From positions 17,191-81,190 of the forward strand of contig NZ_BJHU01000010.1 of NCBI RefSeq assembly GCF_005405905.1: a stretch of DNA of 64,000 bases, written 5' to 3'. Below the pieces are notes generated by a model, which saw nothing but the letters and a program-made list of their open reading frames with translations, made no database searches and had not been told where the DNA came from. The number at the start of each line of letters is the position of its first letter. The stretch's first letter is position 1. This document shows, in pieces, positions 43,913-53,535 of this stretch. This DNA is from Acidovorax sp. NB1. GTDB taxonomy: Bacteria; Pseudomonadota; Gammaproteobacteria; Burkholderiales; Burkholderiaceae_C. Position numbers and translations under genes: made by a program.

Positions 43913-45400
43913 ATGGCCTACCGCGACCTGCGCGACTTCATGGCCCAGCTCGAAGCCACCAGCGACCTGCGCCGTGTGGGCGGAAGCGTCTCGCCCCACC
44001 TGGAGATGACCGCACTCAGCGACCGCGTGCTGCGCGCCGGAGGGCCAGCGTTGCTGTTCGAGCAGCCCACGGGCCACCACATGCCGGTGCTCACCAACCT
44101 GTTCGGCACACCCGCCCGCGTGGCCCGCGCCATGGGTGTGCCGGACCTGCGCGGCGTGCGCACTTTGGGCGAGCTGCTGGCCACCCTCAAGGAGCCCGAG
44201 GCGCCCAAGGGCTTCAAGGACATGCTGGGCATGGGCCAGCTGCTCAAGACCCTGTGGAACATGGCGCCGCACACCGTGGCGCGCGGTGCGCCCTGCCAGC
44301 AAGAGGTGTGGGAAGGCCCCGACGTAGACCTGGCACGCCTGCCCGTGCAGCACTGCTGGCCCGGCGACGTGGCCCCGCTCATCACCTGGGGCCTGACCAT
44401 CACGCGCGGCCCGCGCAAGGCCCGGCAGAACCTGGGCATCTACCGCCAGCAGGTGCTCTCGCGCAACCAGGTCATCGTGCGCTGGCTGGCGCACCGCGGC
44501 GGCGCGCTGGACTTTGCCGACCACTGCGCCGCCCACCCCGGCCAGCCCTACCCGGTGGCCGTGGCCCTGGGCGCCGACCCCGCCACGCTGCTGGGCGCCG
44601 TCACGCCCGTGCCCGATTCTTTAAGCGAATACCAGTTCGCTGGCCTGCTGCGCGGAGCCCGCACCGAGGTCACGCCCGCGCTCGGCGTGCCCCTGCATGT
44701 GCCTGCGACGGCCGAGATCGTGCTCGAAGGCCATATCCAGCCCGATGCGCACCACAAAAGCGGCTGGCAGCACGCACTGGAAGGGCCGTACGGTGACCAC
44801 ACCGGCTACTACAACGAATGCGCCGAGTTCCCCGTGCTCACCGTGGACCGCATCACGATGCGCCAGGACGCGATTTATCACAGCACCTACACCGGCAAGC
44901 CACCCGACGAGCCCGCCGTGCTGGGCCTGGCGATGAACGAGCTGTTCATCCCGCTCTTGCAAAAGCAGTTCCCCGAGATCGTGGATTTCTACCTCCCGCC
45001 CGAAGGCTGCAGCTATCGGCTAGCGGTGGTCAGCATCCGCAAGGCCTACGCAGGCCACGCCCGGCGCGTGATGATGGGCGTGTGGAGCCACCTGCGCCAG
45101 TTTATGTACACCAAGTTCATCGTGGTGGTGGATGCCGATGTGGATGTGCGCGACTGGAAGGACGTGATCTGGGCCATCACCACCCGCATGGACCCGGCCC
45201 GCGACACCCTGCTGGTGGAGCACACTCCCATCGACTACCTGGACTTCGCCTCACCCGTGAGCGGCCTGGGCAGCAAGATGGGGATGGACGCCACGAACAA
45301 ATGGCCGGGGGAGACGCAGCGCGAGTGGGGGCGGCCCATGGCCATGGACGCTGCCGTGCAAGCGCGCATGGACGGGCTTTTCGCCGCGCTGGGCCTGTGA
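43913..45400 (+). CDS. ubiD: 4-hydroxy-3-polyprenylbenzoate decarboxylase UbiD
   Basis: prFMN-dependent decarboxylase of ubiquinone synthesis. 495 residues, the family length. Begins [14 protein letters not shown]; the conserved block [13 protein letters not shown] and the metal/cofactor region LGIYRQQVL are present, ending with GWxMAP-like content replaced by [11 protein letters not shown]. Paired with ubiX upstream. The ATG at 43913 follows repeat R7 by about 20 bp and lacks a clear Shine-Dalgarno, so expression may be limited. Confidence 0.95.
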   Translation: MAYRDLRDFMAQLEATSDLRRVGGSVSPHLEMTALSDRVLRAGGPALLFEQPTGHHMPVLTNLFGTPARVARAMGVPDLRGVRTLGELLATLKEPEAPKGFKDMLGMGQLLKTLWNMAPHTVARGAPCQQEVWEGPDVDLARLPVQHCWPGDVAPLITWGLTITRGPRKARQNLGIYRQQVLSRNQVIVRWLAHRGGALDFADHCAAHPGQPYPVAVALGADPATLLGAVTPVPDSLSEYQFAGLLRGARTEVTPALGVPLHVPATAEIVLEGHIQPDAHHKSGWQHALEGPYGDHTGYYNECAEFPVLTVDRITMRQDAIYHSTYTGKPPDEPAVLGLAMNELFIPLLQKQFPEIVDFYLPPEGCSYRLAVVSIRKAYAGHARRVMMGVWSHLRQFMYTKFIVVVDADVDVRDWKDVIWAITTRMDPARDTLLVEHTPIDYLDFASPVSGLGSKMGMDATNKWPGETQREWGRPMAMDAAVQARMDGLFAALGL

Positions 45401-45564
45401 AACTTCCATGCACCACGGCGGTGCTGCGCTCCCCAGTCGCGTAGAAGACAAGCCCGCCCCGCGTTGTTTGCGACGATGTGCCCGCCCCGGTAAAGAGGGC
45501 TCTGCACCGGCACCCTATGGATGCCGCGATGCAGCAAGGCGCACATCCCTAGGAGACAACGGCA

Positions 45565-47205
45565 ATGCAGCAGCACCAGCCCGGCAGCATGATGGATCGG
45601 CCCTTACTGGTTTCGGCCATCCTTGAGCATGGCGAGAACCAGTACGGCGATCAGCAGATCGTTTCGCGCGACACCGATGGCCGCCTGCACCGCTACCGCT
45701 TTGCCGACATGGCCCAGCGCGCCCGGCAGCTCGCCAATGCGCTGCAGGCACTGGGCCTGCGCCCCGGCAGCGTGGTGGGGTCGCTGGCCTGGAACAACCA
45801 CCGCCACCTGGAGGCGTACTACGCCGTGTCGGGCAGCGGCATGGTCATGCACACCTGCAACCCGCGCCTGCACCCCGAGCAGCTGGCCTACATCGTCAAC
45901 CACGCCGACGACGAGGTGGTGTTGTTCGACACCACCTTCGCGCCGCTGGTGCGCGCCATTGCGGCGTCGTGCCCCCGCGTGCGGCACTGGGTGGCGCTGT
46001 GTGATGCCGACACGCTGGGCTCCATCGACCTGCAAAGCGTCAGTGGGGTCGAGGCGTACGAGACGCTGGTAGCCAGCCAGAACGACCGCTTCACGTGGCC
46101 CGTGTCCGATGAAAAGGCCGGCGCGGCGCTGTGCTACACGTCGGGCACCACCGGCAACCCCAAGGGCGTGCTGTATTCGCACCGGGCGCTCGTGCTCAGC
46201 GCCCTGTCGGCCTGCATGCCGGGTGTGCTCAGCATCAGCGCGCGGGAGACCATCCTGCCCGTGGTGCCCATGTTCCACATCAACGCCTGGTGCCTGCCCT
46301 ATGCGGCGCTGATCGGCGGCGCCAAGCTGGTGTTGCCCGGCCCGCGCCTGGATGCGGCCAGCCTGTACGAGCTGATGGAGACCGAGCGCGTCACCGTCAG
46401 CGCGGGTGTGCCCACCATCTGGATGGGCCTGATCCAGCATGTGGAGCAGCACCAGTTGCGCTTTAGCACCATGCGGCGCACGGGTGTGGGTGGCTCGGCC
46501 ATGCCCAAGGCGCTGATCGCCAAGTTCAACGACGTGTACGACGTGGAGGTGCGCCATGGCTGGGGCATGACCGAGACCACGGCCATTGCCACCATGAGCG
46601 TGCTGGGCGCGGGTGATGCCGAGCTGCCGCCCGAGGACCGCCACGCGTTGGTCGCCAAGCAGGGCAAATCGGTGTTCGGCATCGAGCTCAAGCTGGTGGA
46701 TGAAAACGGCGCCAGCCTGCCGCGCGACGGCGTGGCGCAGGGCGAGCTGATGGTGCGCGGCCAGTGGATCGTGGACCGGTACCACAAGGCCGAGCGTTCG
46801 GCGCTGGTGGATGGCTGGTTCCACACGGGCGACATCGCCACCATCAACCCGCAGGGCGTGGTGCAGATCCGCGACCGCACCAAGGACGTGATCAAGTCGG
46901 GCGGCGAGTGGATCAGCTCCATCGACCTGGAGAACGCCGCCGTGGCGCACCCGGCGGTGGCCATGGCGGCGGTCATCGGCGTCAAGCACCCCAAGTGGGA
47001 CGAGCGCCCGCTGCTCTTCATCGTGCGCAAGCCCGGCCAGTCGCTGGACAAGGCGCAGATCCTGGACTTCCTCGCAGAGCGGGTTGCCAAGTGGTGGCTG
47101 CCCGACGACGTGCTGTTTGTCGAAAGCCTGCCGCTGGGCGGCACCGGCAAGGTCCAGAAGAACGAGCTGCGGCAGCGCCATGGCGCGGTGTTCGGTGGCG
47201 AATGA
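45565..47205 (+). CDS. Medium/long-chain fatty acid-CoA ligase
   Basis: Activates fatty acids to acyl-CoA via acyl-AMP. 546 residues, ANL superfamily. P-loop [12 protein letters not shown] at about 190, GWGMTETTA near 332, GWFHTGDIA near 418, and the C-terminal catalytic Lys in GGTGKVQK. The overall layout resembles AlkK-type medium-chain ligases; chain-length preference is not readable. AGGAGA stands 8 bases before the ATG. The next gene encodes an ABC-type binding protein on the same strand after 73 bp, so the two may share a transcript. Confidence 0.92.
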   Translation: MQQHQPGSMMDRPLLVSAILEHGENQYGDQQIVSRDTDGRLHRYRFADMAQRARQLANALQALGLRPGSVVGSLAWNNHRHLEAYYAVSGSGMVMHTCNPRLHPEQLAYIVNHADDEVVLFDTTFAPLVRAIAASCPRVRHWVALCDADTLGSIDLQSVSGVEAYETLVASQNDRFTWPVSDEKAGAALCYTSGTTGNPKGVLYSHRALVLSALSACMPGVLSISARETILPVVPMFHINAWCLPYAALIGGAKLVLPGPRLDAASLYELMETERVTVSAGVPTIWMGLIQHVEQHQLRFSTMRRTGVGGSAMPKALIAKFNDVYDVEVRHGWGMTETTAIATMSVLGAGDAELPPEDRHALVAKQGKSVFGIELKLVDENGASLPRDGVAQGELMVRGQWIVDRYHKAERSALVDGWFHTGDIATINPQGVVQIRDRTKDVIKSGGEWISSIDLENAAVAHPAVAMAAVIGVKHPKWDERPLLFIVRKPGQSLDKAQILDFLAERVAKWWLPDDVLFVESLPLGGTGKVQKNELRQRHGAVFGGE

Positions 47206-47278
47206 CACCCCCGCGCGCTGACGGTTTTCGGTTTTGGCTTTCCTTTTGTTCGCACTCACCCACCCCACGGAGACACAC

Positions 47279-48538
47279 ATGAACATGGTTCCCAGGAAAT
47301 GGCCACGCCATTGGTTGAAGGTCGGCGCATGCGCCGCAGCGCTGGTGATGGCGACGCACGCCGGGGCGGCCGAGACGGTGAAGATCGGCTTCATCGACCT
47401 GCTGTCCGGCCCGTTTGCGCTCACCGGCCAAAGCTCGCTGAACCAGCTGCGCGAGGTGGTGGCCCAGGTCAACGCCAAGGCCGGGCCTAACGAGCCCAAG
47501 TTCGAGGTGATGGACTTTGACAACAAGGGCACGCCGCAGGAGAGCCTGAACGCGCTGAAGGCCGCCACCGACCGGGGCGTGCGCTACATCACCCAGGGCG
47601 GCGGCTCGGGCGTGGCGCTGGCGCTGGTGGATGCGCTCAACAAGCTCGCCGAGCGCGACCCCGAGCGCGCGACCGTGTACCTGAACTACGCCGCCATGGA
47701 CCCGCAGCTCACCAACGACCGCTGCAGCTTCTGGCACTTCCGCTTCTATCCATCGAGCGAGATGAAGATGGAGGCGCTGACCACCTACCTGCAAGGCCGC
47801 AAGGACGTGAAGCGCGTGTACCTGCTCAACCAGGACTACACCCATGGCCGCCAGGTCTCCAAGGCCGCCAAGGAATACCTGGCCCGCAAGCGGCCTGACA
47901 TCGAGATCGTGGGCGATGACTTCATCCCCATCGCGCAGACGCGCGACTTCGCTTCGTACGTGGCCAAGATCGCGGCCGCCAAGGCCGACACGGTCATCAC
48001 CTCCAACTGGGGCAGCGACCTCACGCTGCTGTTCAAGTCCTCGCGCGACTACGGCCTGAACATCAACTACTTCACGCTCAACGCCAACAACCCCGGCACG
48101 CCTGCGCAGATCGGGCCCTGGGGCGAGGGCAAGGTCGGTGTGATCTGGAACTGGGTGCACAACGCGCCCACCCCCGAGCTGGAAAAGATCTACGTGGACT
48201 ACAAGAAGAAGACGGGCGACGACTTTGTGTTTGCGGCCCACTGGAACAGCATGCACATGCTGCGCGATGCCATGCGCAAGGCCCAGTCCACCGACCCCAA
48301 GAAGGTGGCCTTCGCGTTGGAAAACATGACCTACAAGAGCCCCATGGGCGAGGTGCGCATGCGCAAGACCGACCACCAGCTCGAAGCGCCGCTGTACCTG
48401 GGCATCTGGGCCAAGCAGGGCAGCAAGGGTGTGAAGTACGACGCCGAGAAGACCGGCTATGGCTTCCGCTCTGAAGTGGCCTGGGACAACTACATCAGCG
48501 CCCAGCCCACGTCCTGCCAGATGAAGCGGCCGTCCTGA
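47279..48538 (+). CDS. LIV-type ABC transporter substrate-binding protein
   Basis: Periplasmic binding protein of the branched-chain amino acid class (Peripla_BP_6), 419 residues. Signal peptide about 1-30 (VGACAAALVMATHAGAAE). Mature start TVKIGFIDLLSGPFALTGQ is typical. No permease or ATPase genes follow; the next gene is on the other strand. The ligand is unknown; adjacency to an acyl-CoA ligase hints at an aromatic or fatty acid, by inference. GGAGA lies 5 bases before the ATG. Confidence 0.92.
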   Translation: MNMVPRKWPRHWLKVGACAAALVMATHAGAAETVKIGFIDLLSGPFALTGQSSLNQLREVVAQVNAKAGPNEPKFEVMDFDNKGTPQESLNALKAATDRGVRYITQGGGSGVALALVDALNKLAERDPERATVYLNYAAMDPQLTNDRCSFWHFRFYPSSEMKMEALTTYLQGRKDVKRVYLLNQDYTHGRQVSKAAKEYLARKRPDIEIVGDDFIPIAQTRDFASYVAKIAAAKADTVITSNWGSDLTLLFKSSRDYGLNINYFTLNANNPGTPAQIGPWGEGKVGVIWNWVHNAPTPELEKIYVDYKKKTGDDFVFAAHWNSMHMLRDAMRKAQSTDPKKVAFALENMTYKSPMGEVRMRKTDHQLEAPLYLGIWAKQGSKGVKYDAEKTGYGFRSEVAWDNYISAQPTSCQMKRPS

Positions 48539-48569
48539 GCGGACGCATGGCGGGTGGCGGGGACTGCCT

Positions 48570-49301
48570 TCAGTCCAGCCACCCCTTGGGCACCTTGTCC
48601 GCCTTCTTCTCCACCGGGTTGGCCAGCAGCGACTGCGCGGCGTACTGGCGCAGAAACTCCTTGGCCTTGTCGGGGCGTGCGGACAGCCAGGCGTCGTAGG
48701 CGCCCTCGTTCAGGATGGTGGGCATGTTCTTCTCGCTGCCCGGTGGGCCGTAGCGGTGCAGCAGCGCGTGGTTGTTGGCGTTCACCGTGAGCAGGCAGTA
48801 GCTCACGATCACCTCGCCGTCGGCGCCCTGCCAGCGCGCCCACAGGCCCGCCACGCCCAGGGGTTTGCCGTCCACGCGGGCGATGCGGGTGGGCACGGCC
48901 TTGCCGGTGCGCCAGTCGTCTTCAAAAAAGGCTGCCATGGGCACGATGCAGCGCTGGCCGTTCAGCCACGCATCGCGGAACGCGGTGCCGGTGGAGGCCA
49001 GGTCGGCCTTGGCGTGGGTCAGCTTGGGCGCGCGCAGCTTGGCGTCGGATGCGGACTTGACCCAGTGTGGCACCAGGCCCCATTGCGCGGGCACCAGCAG
49101 GCGCGTTGCCGGGGCGCTGCTCGCATCGTCCGCTGGCCCGGGCGGCGTCGCACCCAGGGCGGCAGCGCTGGTGGCGGGCACGATGCAGGCCCCGGGCTTG
49201 CGCGGGCGGAGGTGGCGTTCCAGTGGGGTGGGGGGCGGCTCCACCGCAAAGGCCTCTTGGTAGCGGTCGGCGGGGTGCAGGGTTTCGTAGTGGGTGGCCA
49301 T
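48570..49301 (-). CDS. SRAP (SOS response-associated peptidase/YedK-like) protein lacking catalytic Cys2
   Basis: 243 residues. SRAP features: WGLVPHWVKSASDAK, RCIVPMAAFFEDDW with the conserved Glu, and a late His followed by MPTIL. Active SRAP proteins begin Met-Cys, where Cys2 forms a thiazolidine crosslink with abasic sites. Here the start is MATHYETLHP: Cys2 is Ala (GCC). The conserved Asn of the NARAE segment appears as THAKAD. If the start is right, crosslinking is lost. No upstream start with Cys at position 2 is visible. Two Ala/Pro-rich insertions near 45-65. Role unclear. Confidence 0.82.
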   Translation of the reverse strand: MATHYETLHPADRYQEAFAVEPPPTPLERHLRPRKPGACIVPATSAAALGATPPGPADDASSAPATRLLVPAQWGLVPHWVKSASDAKLRAPKLTHAKADLASTGTAFRDAWLNGQRCIVPMAAFFEDDWRTGKAVPTRIARVDGKPLGVAGLWARWQGADGEVIVSYCLLTVNANNHALLHRYGPPGSEKNMPTILNEGAYDAWLSARPDKAKEFLRQYAAQSLLANPVEKKADKVPKGWLD

Positions 49302-49329
49302 GGGGCGATGGTAGCGGTTGGCGGCTGGG

Positions 49330-49400
49330 TTTGTGAATAAAAATCGGCGTTTCCGCGCATCCAGTAAAGGTTTTTAGCTATGAAAAATGTAGTTATCGAC
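49330..49400 (-). repeat. Family R repeat, copy R8 (degenerate)
   Basis: Minus strand: TTCATAGCTAAAAACC, ACTGGATGCGCGGAAACGCC, GATTTTTATT. It lies in the divergent gap between the SRAP gene and the acyl-CoA dehydrogenase gene. Confidence 0.6.
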
Positions 49401-49488
49401 CTCCCCGCACTGCTACGGCCCTGATGTGCGTCAAGCCGCTTGTCGCCTGCGTTGTGACGGGGGCGGGCGCGGTTTTGACAATGGCCGC

Positions 49489-50787
49489 ATGGACTTTGCA
49501 CCTTCGCCCCTGGCCCGTGAACTGCATGAACGCCTGACCGCGTTCATGGACCGCTACCTGCTGCCTTACAACGCCGCCTGGCACGCGGCCGTGGCTGCGG
49601 GCGACTACCCGCCGCCGTTTGTCGAAGACCTCAAGGCGCTGGCGCGTGAGGAGGGTTTGTGGAACCTCTTCTTGCCCACGCTGCGCGAGGACGAGCCGGG
49701 CACGCGCCTGAACAACCTTGACTACGCGCCGCTGGCCGAGGCCATGGGTCGCCTGCCCTGGGCGGCCGAGGTGTTCAACTGCCAGGCGCCAGACACCGGC
49801 AACATCGAGCTGCTGCACCGCTTTGCCACACCCGCCCAGCGCACCCGCTGGCTGGTGCCGTTGCTGCACGGACAGCTGCGCTCGGCCTTTGCGATGAGCG
49901 AGCCCGATGTGGCCTCGTCCGACCCCACCAACTTGCAGACCACAGTGCGGCGCGAAGGCGATGGCCTGGTGCTCAGCGGCCGCAAGTGGTTCATCACCGG
50001 CGCGGCGCATCCGCACTGCCAGCTGCTCATCGTGCTGTGCCGCGACGCGGATGCCGAAGACGCCGACCAGACCGGCAGCCACCACCGCCACAGCATGGTG
50101 CTGGTGCCGGTGGACACGCCGGGCGTGCGGATCGTGCGCAACATCAGCGTGCTGCACCACCACGCGCCCGAGGGGCATTGCGAGATTCTGCTGCGCAGCG
50201 TGCGCGTGCCTGCCGACCACCTGCTGGGCGACTGGGGCGCGGGGTTTGCGATGGCGCAGGCGCGCCTGGGGCCCGGCCGCGTGCACCACTGCATGCGCAC
50301 CATCGGCCAGTGCGAACTGGCGCTCTCCCTGGCCACCGAACGCGCGCTGGAGCGCACGGCCTTTGGCAAGCCGCTGGCCGAGCAGGCCAATGTGCAGGAA
50401 TGGCTGGCCGAGTCGCGCATCGAGATCGACCAGGCGCGCCTGCTGGTGCTGCACGCTGCGTGGCTGCTGGACCAGGGCGATGCGGCTGACGCGCGCGCCG
50501 TGCGTGCCCAGGTCGCCGCCATCAAGGTGGTGGCCGCGCGCCTGCAGCAGCGGGTGGTGGACCGCGCCATGCAGGTCTTCGGCGCCATGGGCCTGTCGCC
50601 CGACACGCCGCTGGCGGCCTTCTGGACCTGGGGCCGCGCGCTGCGGCTGATGGACGGGCCCGACGAGGTGCACCTGCGCACCGTGGCGCGGCATGAGCTG
50701 GCGCAGGCGCGCGCAGGGCTGGGCGAATCGGCCGCCTGGTTCACCACGCCCGAGCAGCTGCGCGCGCCGCCGCACCTGAGCGCGTGA
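49489..50787 (+). CDS. Acyl-CoA dehydrogenase family protein
   Basis: FAD-dependent dehydrogenase, 432 residues. Helical N-domain to about 130, FAD-binding FAMSEPDVASSDPTNLQTTV, WFITGAAHP, then the C-domain with QCELALSLATERALERTAFGKPL and the AMQVFGAMGLSPDTPLAAFW segment. It resembles the ACAD10/11-like class found in betaproteobacterial fatty-acid degradation. Substrate unknown. The start at 49489 (MDFAPSPLARE) is preferred; a 21-codon upstream extension is low quality. Monocistronic. Confidence 0.9.
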   Translation: MDFAPSPLARELHERLTAFMDRYLLPYNAAWHAAVAAGDYPPPFVEDLKALAREEGLWNLFLPTLREDEPGTRLNNLDYAPLAEAMGRLPWAAEVFNCQAPDTGNIELLHRFATPAQRTRWLVPLLHGQLRSAFAMSEPDVASSDPTNLQTTVRREGDGLVLSGRKWFITGAAHPHCQLLIVLCRDADAEDADQTGSHHRHSMVLVPVDTPGVRIVRNISVLHHHAPEGHCEILLRSVRVPADHLLGDWGAGFAMAQARLGPGRVHHCMRTIGQCELALSLATERALERTAFGKPLAEQANVQEWLAESRIEIDQARLLVLHAAWLLDQGDAADARAVRAQVAAIKVVAARLQQRVVDRAMQVFGAMGLSPDTPLAAFWTWGRALRLMDGPDEVHLRTVARHELAQARAGLGESAAWFTTPEQLRAPPHLSA

Positions 50788-50911
50788 CGGGCCCCGTGCG
50801 AGCAGTGGGCACTGCGCAGGCGGACAAGGTCGCCCCGTCCCACGCCCCACTTGGCAGTGCGGGGCGGCTTGGAGATACTGGCCACCTTGCTCCCATCCGG
50901 AAGAACCCACC

Positions 50912-51472
50912 ATGCGCCAGCCTGTCCTTGCCCTGACCACGGCCCTGTTGTTGACCGGCGCGCTGGCCCCCGCGCAAGCCCAGGTGCAGAAGATGCGCCC
51001 CGGCCTCTGGGAGCACAGCGTGGTGATGAAAAGCCAGAGCGGCCAGATGGAGGCCGCCATGGCGCAGATGCAGAAGTCCATGGCCAGCATGACACCTGCG
51101 CAGCGCAAGCAGATGGAGCAGATGCTGGCGCAGCAGGGCGTGGCCATGGGCCCGGGGGGCAACACCAGTACGGTGAAGGTGTGCATCAGCCCCGAGCAGG
51201 CCGACCTGGACCGCATCCCCCCGCAGGAGGGCTGCACACAGACCGTGACCCGCACCGGGCCGAACGCCGTGGCCATGCGCTTCAGCTGCAAGGGCGCGCA
51301 GGGCCAGCCGCCCACCACGGGCGAGGGCACCATGACTTTCAACGGCCCCACGGCCTACACGGGCCAGTTCAAGGTCACGACCACCACCAACGGCAAGCCC
51401 GACCAGCTCGACATGGCGCAGACCGGCAAATGGCTGGCCGCCGACTGCGGCGCGCTCAAACCCGCGCGCTGA
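50912..51472 (+). CDS. Periplasmic DUF3617 protein
   Basis: 186 residues. Signal peptide about 1-23 (LALTTALLLTGALAPAQAQ). The DUF3617 start MRPGLWEHSV is present; a Met/Gln-rich helix of about 40 residues (MEAAMAQMQKSMASMTPAQ) is inserted; Cys residues at C-V-C-I-S, G-C-T and F-S-C-K could form disulfides. Function unknown. The 3' end overlaps the convergent diguanylate cyclase gene by 17 bp. Confidence 0.85.
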   Translation: MRQPVLALTTALLLTGALAPAQAQVQKMRPGLWEHSVVMKSQSGQMEAAMAQMQKSMASMTPAQRKQMEQMLAQQGVAMGPGGNTSTVKVCISPEQADLDRIPPQEGCTQTVTRTGPNAVAMRFSCKGAQGQPPTTGEGTMTFNGPTAYTGQFKVTTTTNGKPDQLDMAQTGKWLAADCGALKPAR

Positions 51473-52619
51473 GCGGGCCTGCGCCAGCGGGCCGCTGCGG
51501 CCCGCTGGGCGCCACCACCCACCGGTTGCGGCCCAGGGCCTTGGCGGTGTAGAGCGCCTGGTCGGCGCGCTCCAGCGTGTGCACCACGGTGTCGCCCGGC
51601 AGATGCAGGGCCAGGCCTGCCGACACAGTCAGGCGCAGCGAGCCGGTGGCGTGGGGGATCTCCAGCGCCTCCACCGCCAGCCGCACGCGTTCGAGCAGCT
51701 CGCGTGCGTCGTCCAGCTGGGTGTCGCACAGCATCAGCACAAACTCCTCGCCGCCCCAGCGGGCCAGCACATCGGTGTCGCGCACATGGGCGCGCACGGT
51801 GCCCGCAAAGGCCTGCAGTGCGCGGTCACCGGTGGCATGGCCGTGCTGGTCGTTGATGGGCTTGAAGTGGTCGATGTCGAGCTGCACGAGCAGCATCGGG
51901 CGGCCGTTGCGCAGGCTGCGGCGGTGTTCCAGCTCCATCAGGTCGAGCATGGCGCGGCGGTTGATGAGCCCCGTCAACTCGTCGCGTGTGGCCAGCTCGC
52001 GGTTGATGTCCAGCGCCTGCGCCAGGGCCTCGCGCTGCTGTTGCAGCCGCGCGCGGATGCGGTGGATGCGCAGGTTCAGCGCCACACAGCCCCCAAGCAC
52101 GATCACGACCATGAGGGCATAGGCCGTGTCGAGGTAGCCCGAGGCGTTGGCGCTCAGGCGCGAACTCACACCGATCGCGCAGCCAAAGGCCACCAGCGCA
52201 TAGATGCCGATGCCGATCACCTCGGCCACCGTGAGGCCGAAGGTGCCAAAGAACAGGATCATGGCCAGCACGCTGGGCACCAGCCCGCGCGCCTCGCCCG
52301 CCAGCACATAGGCCACGGCGCCGCTGGTGATGGTCCAGGCCATCTGCGGCAGGGTGAGCGAGGGGTCGCGCAGAGCAAGCGTGGCGCCAGACCGGATGAA
52401 GGCCGTCATCACGGCCAGCCCGCCCACCGAGAGGGCGGCCCACCAGTGCACGGCAGTGGGGTTGAGGGCAGCGCTGGCATGCGCCACCAGCAGCATCACA
52501 CCTGCGCTGGCGGCCATCAGCAGCAGGGCCAGCAGCGCCATCCCCACCAGCGTGCGCCGCCGGGGATCGGTGGAGAGGATCACGTCCCTGAGGCGCTGCC
52601 AGCGGGAAGGTGGGCGCAA
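51456..52619 (-). CDS. Membrane-bound diguanylate cyclase (GGEEF)
   Basis: 387 residues from a TTG start. About six transmembrane helices in the first 200 residues (GMALLALLLMAASAGVMLLV and following), a coiled-coil near 200-220 (RARLQQQREALAQALDIN), then a GGDEF domain with DELTGLINRRAML, GGEEF near 288, and I-site RDTD five residues before it. TTG at 52617-52619 is chosen because AGGAG stands 8 bases upstream and no better ATG exists; a GTG 12 codons later is an alternative. It should synthesise c-di-GMP with product inhibition. Confidence 0.9.
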   Translation of the reverse strand: MRPPSRWQRLRDVILSTDPRRRTLVGMALLALLLMAASAGVMLLVAHASAALNPTAVHWWAALSVGGLAVMTAFIRSGATLALRDPSLTLPQMAWTITSGAVAYVLAGEARGLVPSVLAMILFFGTFGLTVAEVIGIGIYALVAFGCAIGVSSRLSANASGYLDTAYALMVVIVLGGCVALNLRIHRIRARLQQQREALAQALDINRELATRDELTGLINRRAMLDLMELEHRRSLRNGRPMLLVQLDIDHFKPINDQHGHATGDRALQAFAGTVRAHVRDTDVLARWGGEEFVLMLCDTQLDDARELLERVRLAVEALEIPHATGSLRLTVSAGLALHLPGDTVVHTLERADQALYTAKALGRNRWVVAPSGPQRPAGAGPLSARV

Positions 52620-52705
52620 GATGGGGGCTCCTGCCAGAGGGTGGGGCCAGGCGCGGGGCGCGGCCGATCGCGCATTTTAGGCCGCAGGGGGCTGCGCGTA
52701 CATCC

Positions 52706-53443
52706 CTATAACAGTGTGAGCGCCGCCAGGGCCGCCAGTGGCGCGGTTTCGGCGCGCAGCACGCGGGCGCCCAGCGTGACGGGGGCAAAGCCGTGTTGCA
52801 GGGCCAGGTCTTCCTCGGCGCTGCTGAGCCCGCCTTCGGGGCCCGAGAGGAACAGCACCGGCCCGGCCGGGGCCGCCGCCTGCTGCAGCGGCAGGGTGCC
52901 CGCGCGCAGCGACAGCAGCAGGCGCTGCGCTGCCCCGGCCCCGTCGGGCGCAGCGGCCCCTGCCTGCGCGCGGGCCCAGCCCGCGAGGTCGATGGCATCG
53001 TGCACCACGGGCACGCGGTTGCGGCCACATTGTTCGCACGCCGCTACGGCCACGGCCTGCCAGTGGGCGATCTTCTTGTCGGCGCGCTCGCCCTTGAGCT
53101 TGAGCACGCTGCGCTCGGCCACCAGCGGGGTGATGCTGGCCACGCCCAGTTCGGTGGCTTTTTCCACGAGCCAGTCCATGCGCTCGTTGGCGGTGATGCC
53201 CGCGAGCAGGTGCACGGCGCGTGGCGCCTCACGCTCGGTGGCGTGGTGGGTGCCCACCTGCACCCACACGTCGCTGCGGCCCATCTTCTGCACGGTGGCG
53301 TCGAATTCGCCGCCCTCACCGTTGAAGAGCGTCAGCGCATCGCCGGGCTGCAGGCGCAGCACCTGCACATGGCGCGCGGCGCCGGGGGGCAGTGCAATTT
53401 CGGCACCCGTGGCCAGCGGAGCGGGGCAGTGGAAACGGGGCAT
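52706..53443 (-). CDS. rsmE: 16S rRNA (uracil1498-N3)-methyltransferase
   Basis: SPOUT-class methyltransferase of the small ribosomal subunit. 245 residues. Begins MPRFHCPAPLATG, with HVQVLRLQPGDALTLFNGEG in the N-terminal PUA-like domain. The SAM knot motifs FLSGPEGGLSSAEEDLA and LGARVLRAETAPLAALA are intact. The loop near 160-185 is Ala/Gly-rich. The ATG at 53441-53443 directly abuts repeat R9, so the 5' leader of rsmE is formed by the repeat. Confidence 0.95.
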   Translation of the reverse strand: MPRFHCPAPLATGAEIALPPGAARHVQVLRLQPGDALTLFNGEGGEFDATVQKMGRSDVWVQVGTHHATEREAPRAVHLLAGITANERMDWLVEKATELGVASITPLVAERSVLKLKGERADKKIAHWQAVAVAACEQCGRNRVPVVHDAIDLAGWARAQAGAAAPDGAGAAQRLLLSLRAGTLPLQQAAAPAGPVLFLSGPEGGLSSAEEDLALQHGFAPVTLGARVLRAETAPLAALAALTLL

Positions 53444-53512
53444 TTGCTATGCTATTAATAGCTATCTGGGCAAGCTGGTCGCGCGCAGAGGGCTGTTTTT
53501 TCTTGAATTTCT
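53444..53512 (+). repeat. Family R repeat between amgK and rsmE, copy R9
   Basis: TTGCTATGCTATTAATAGC, CTGGTCGCGCGCAGAGGGC, then TTTTTT. The GCTATTAATAGC core is a perfect 12-bp palindrome (53451-53462). It touches the rsmE start codon. Confidence 0.75.
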
Positions 53513-53535
53513 GGTGGCTGGGCGGTAGTGCCTGC

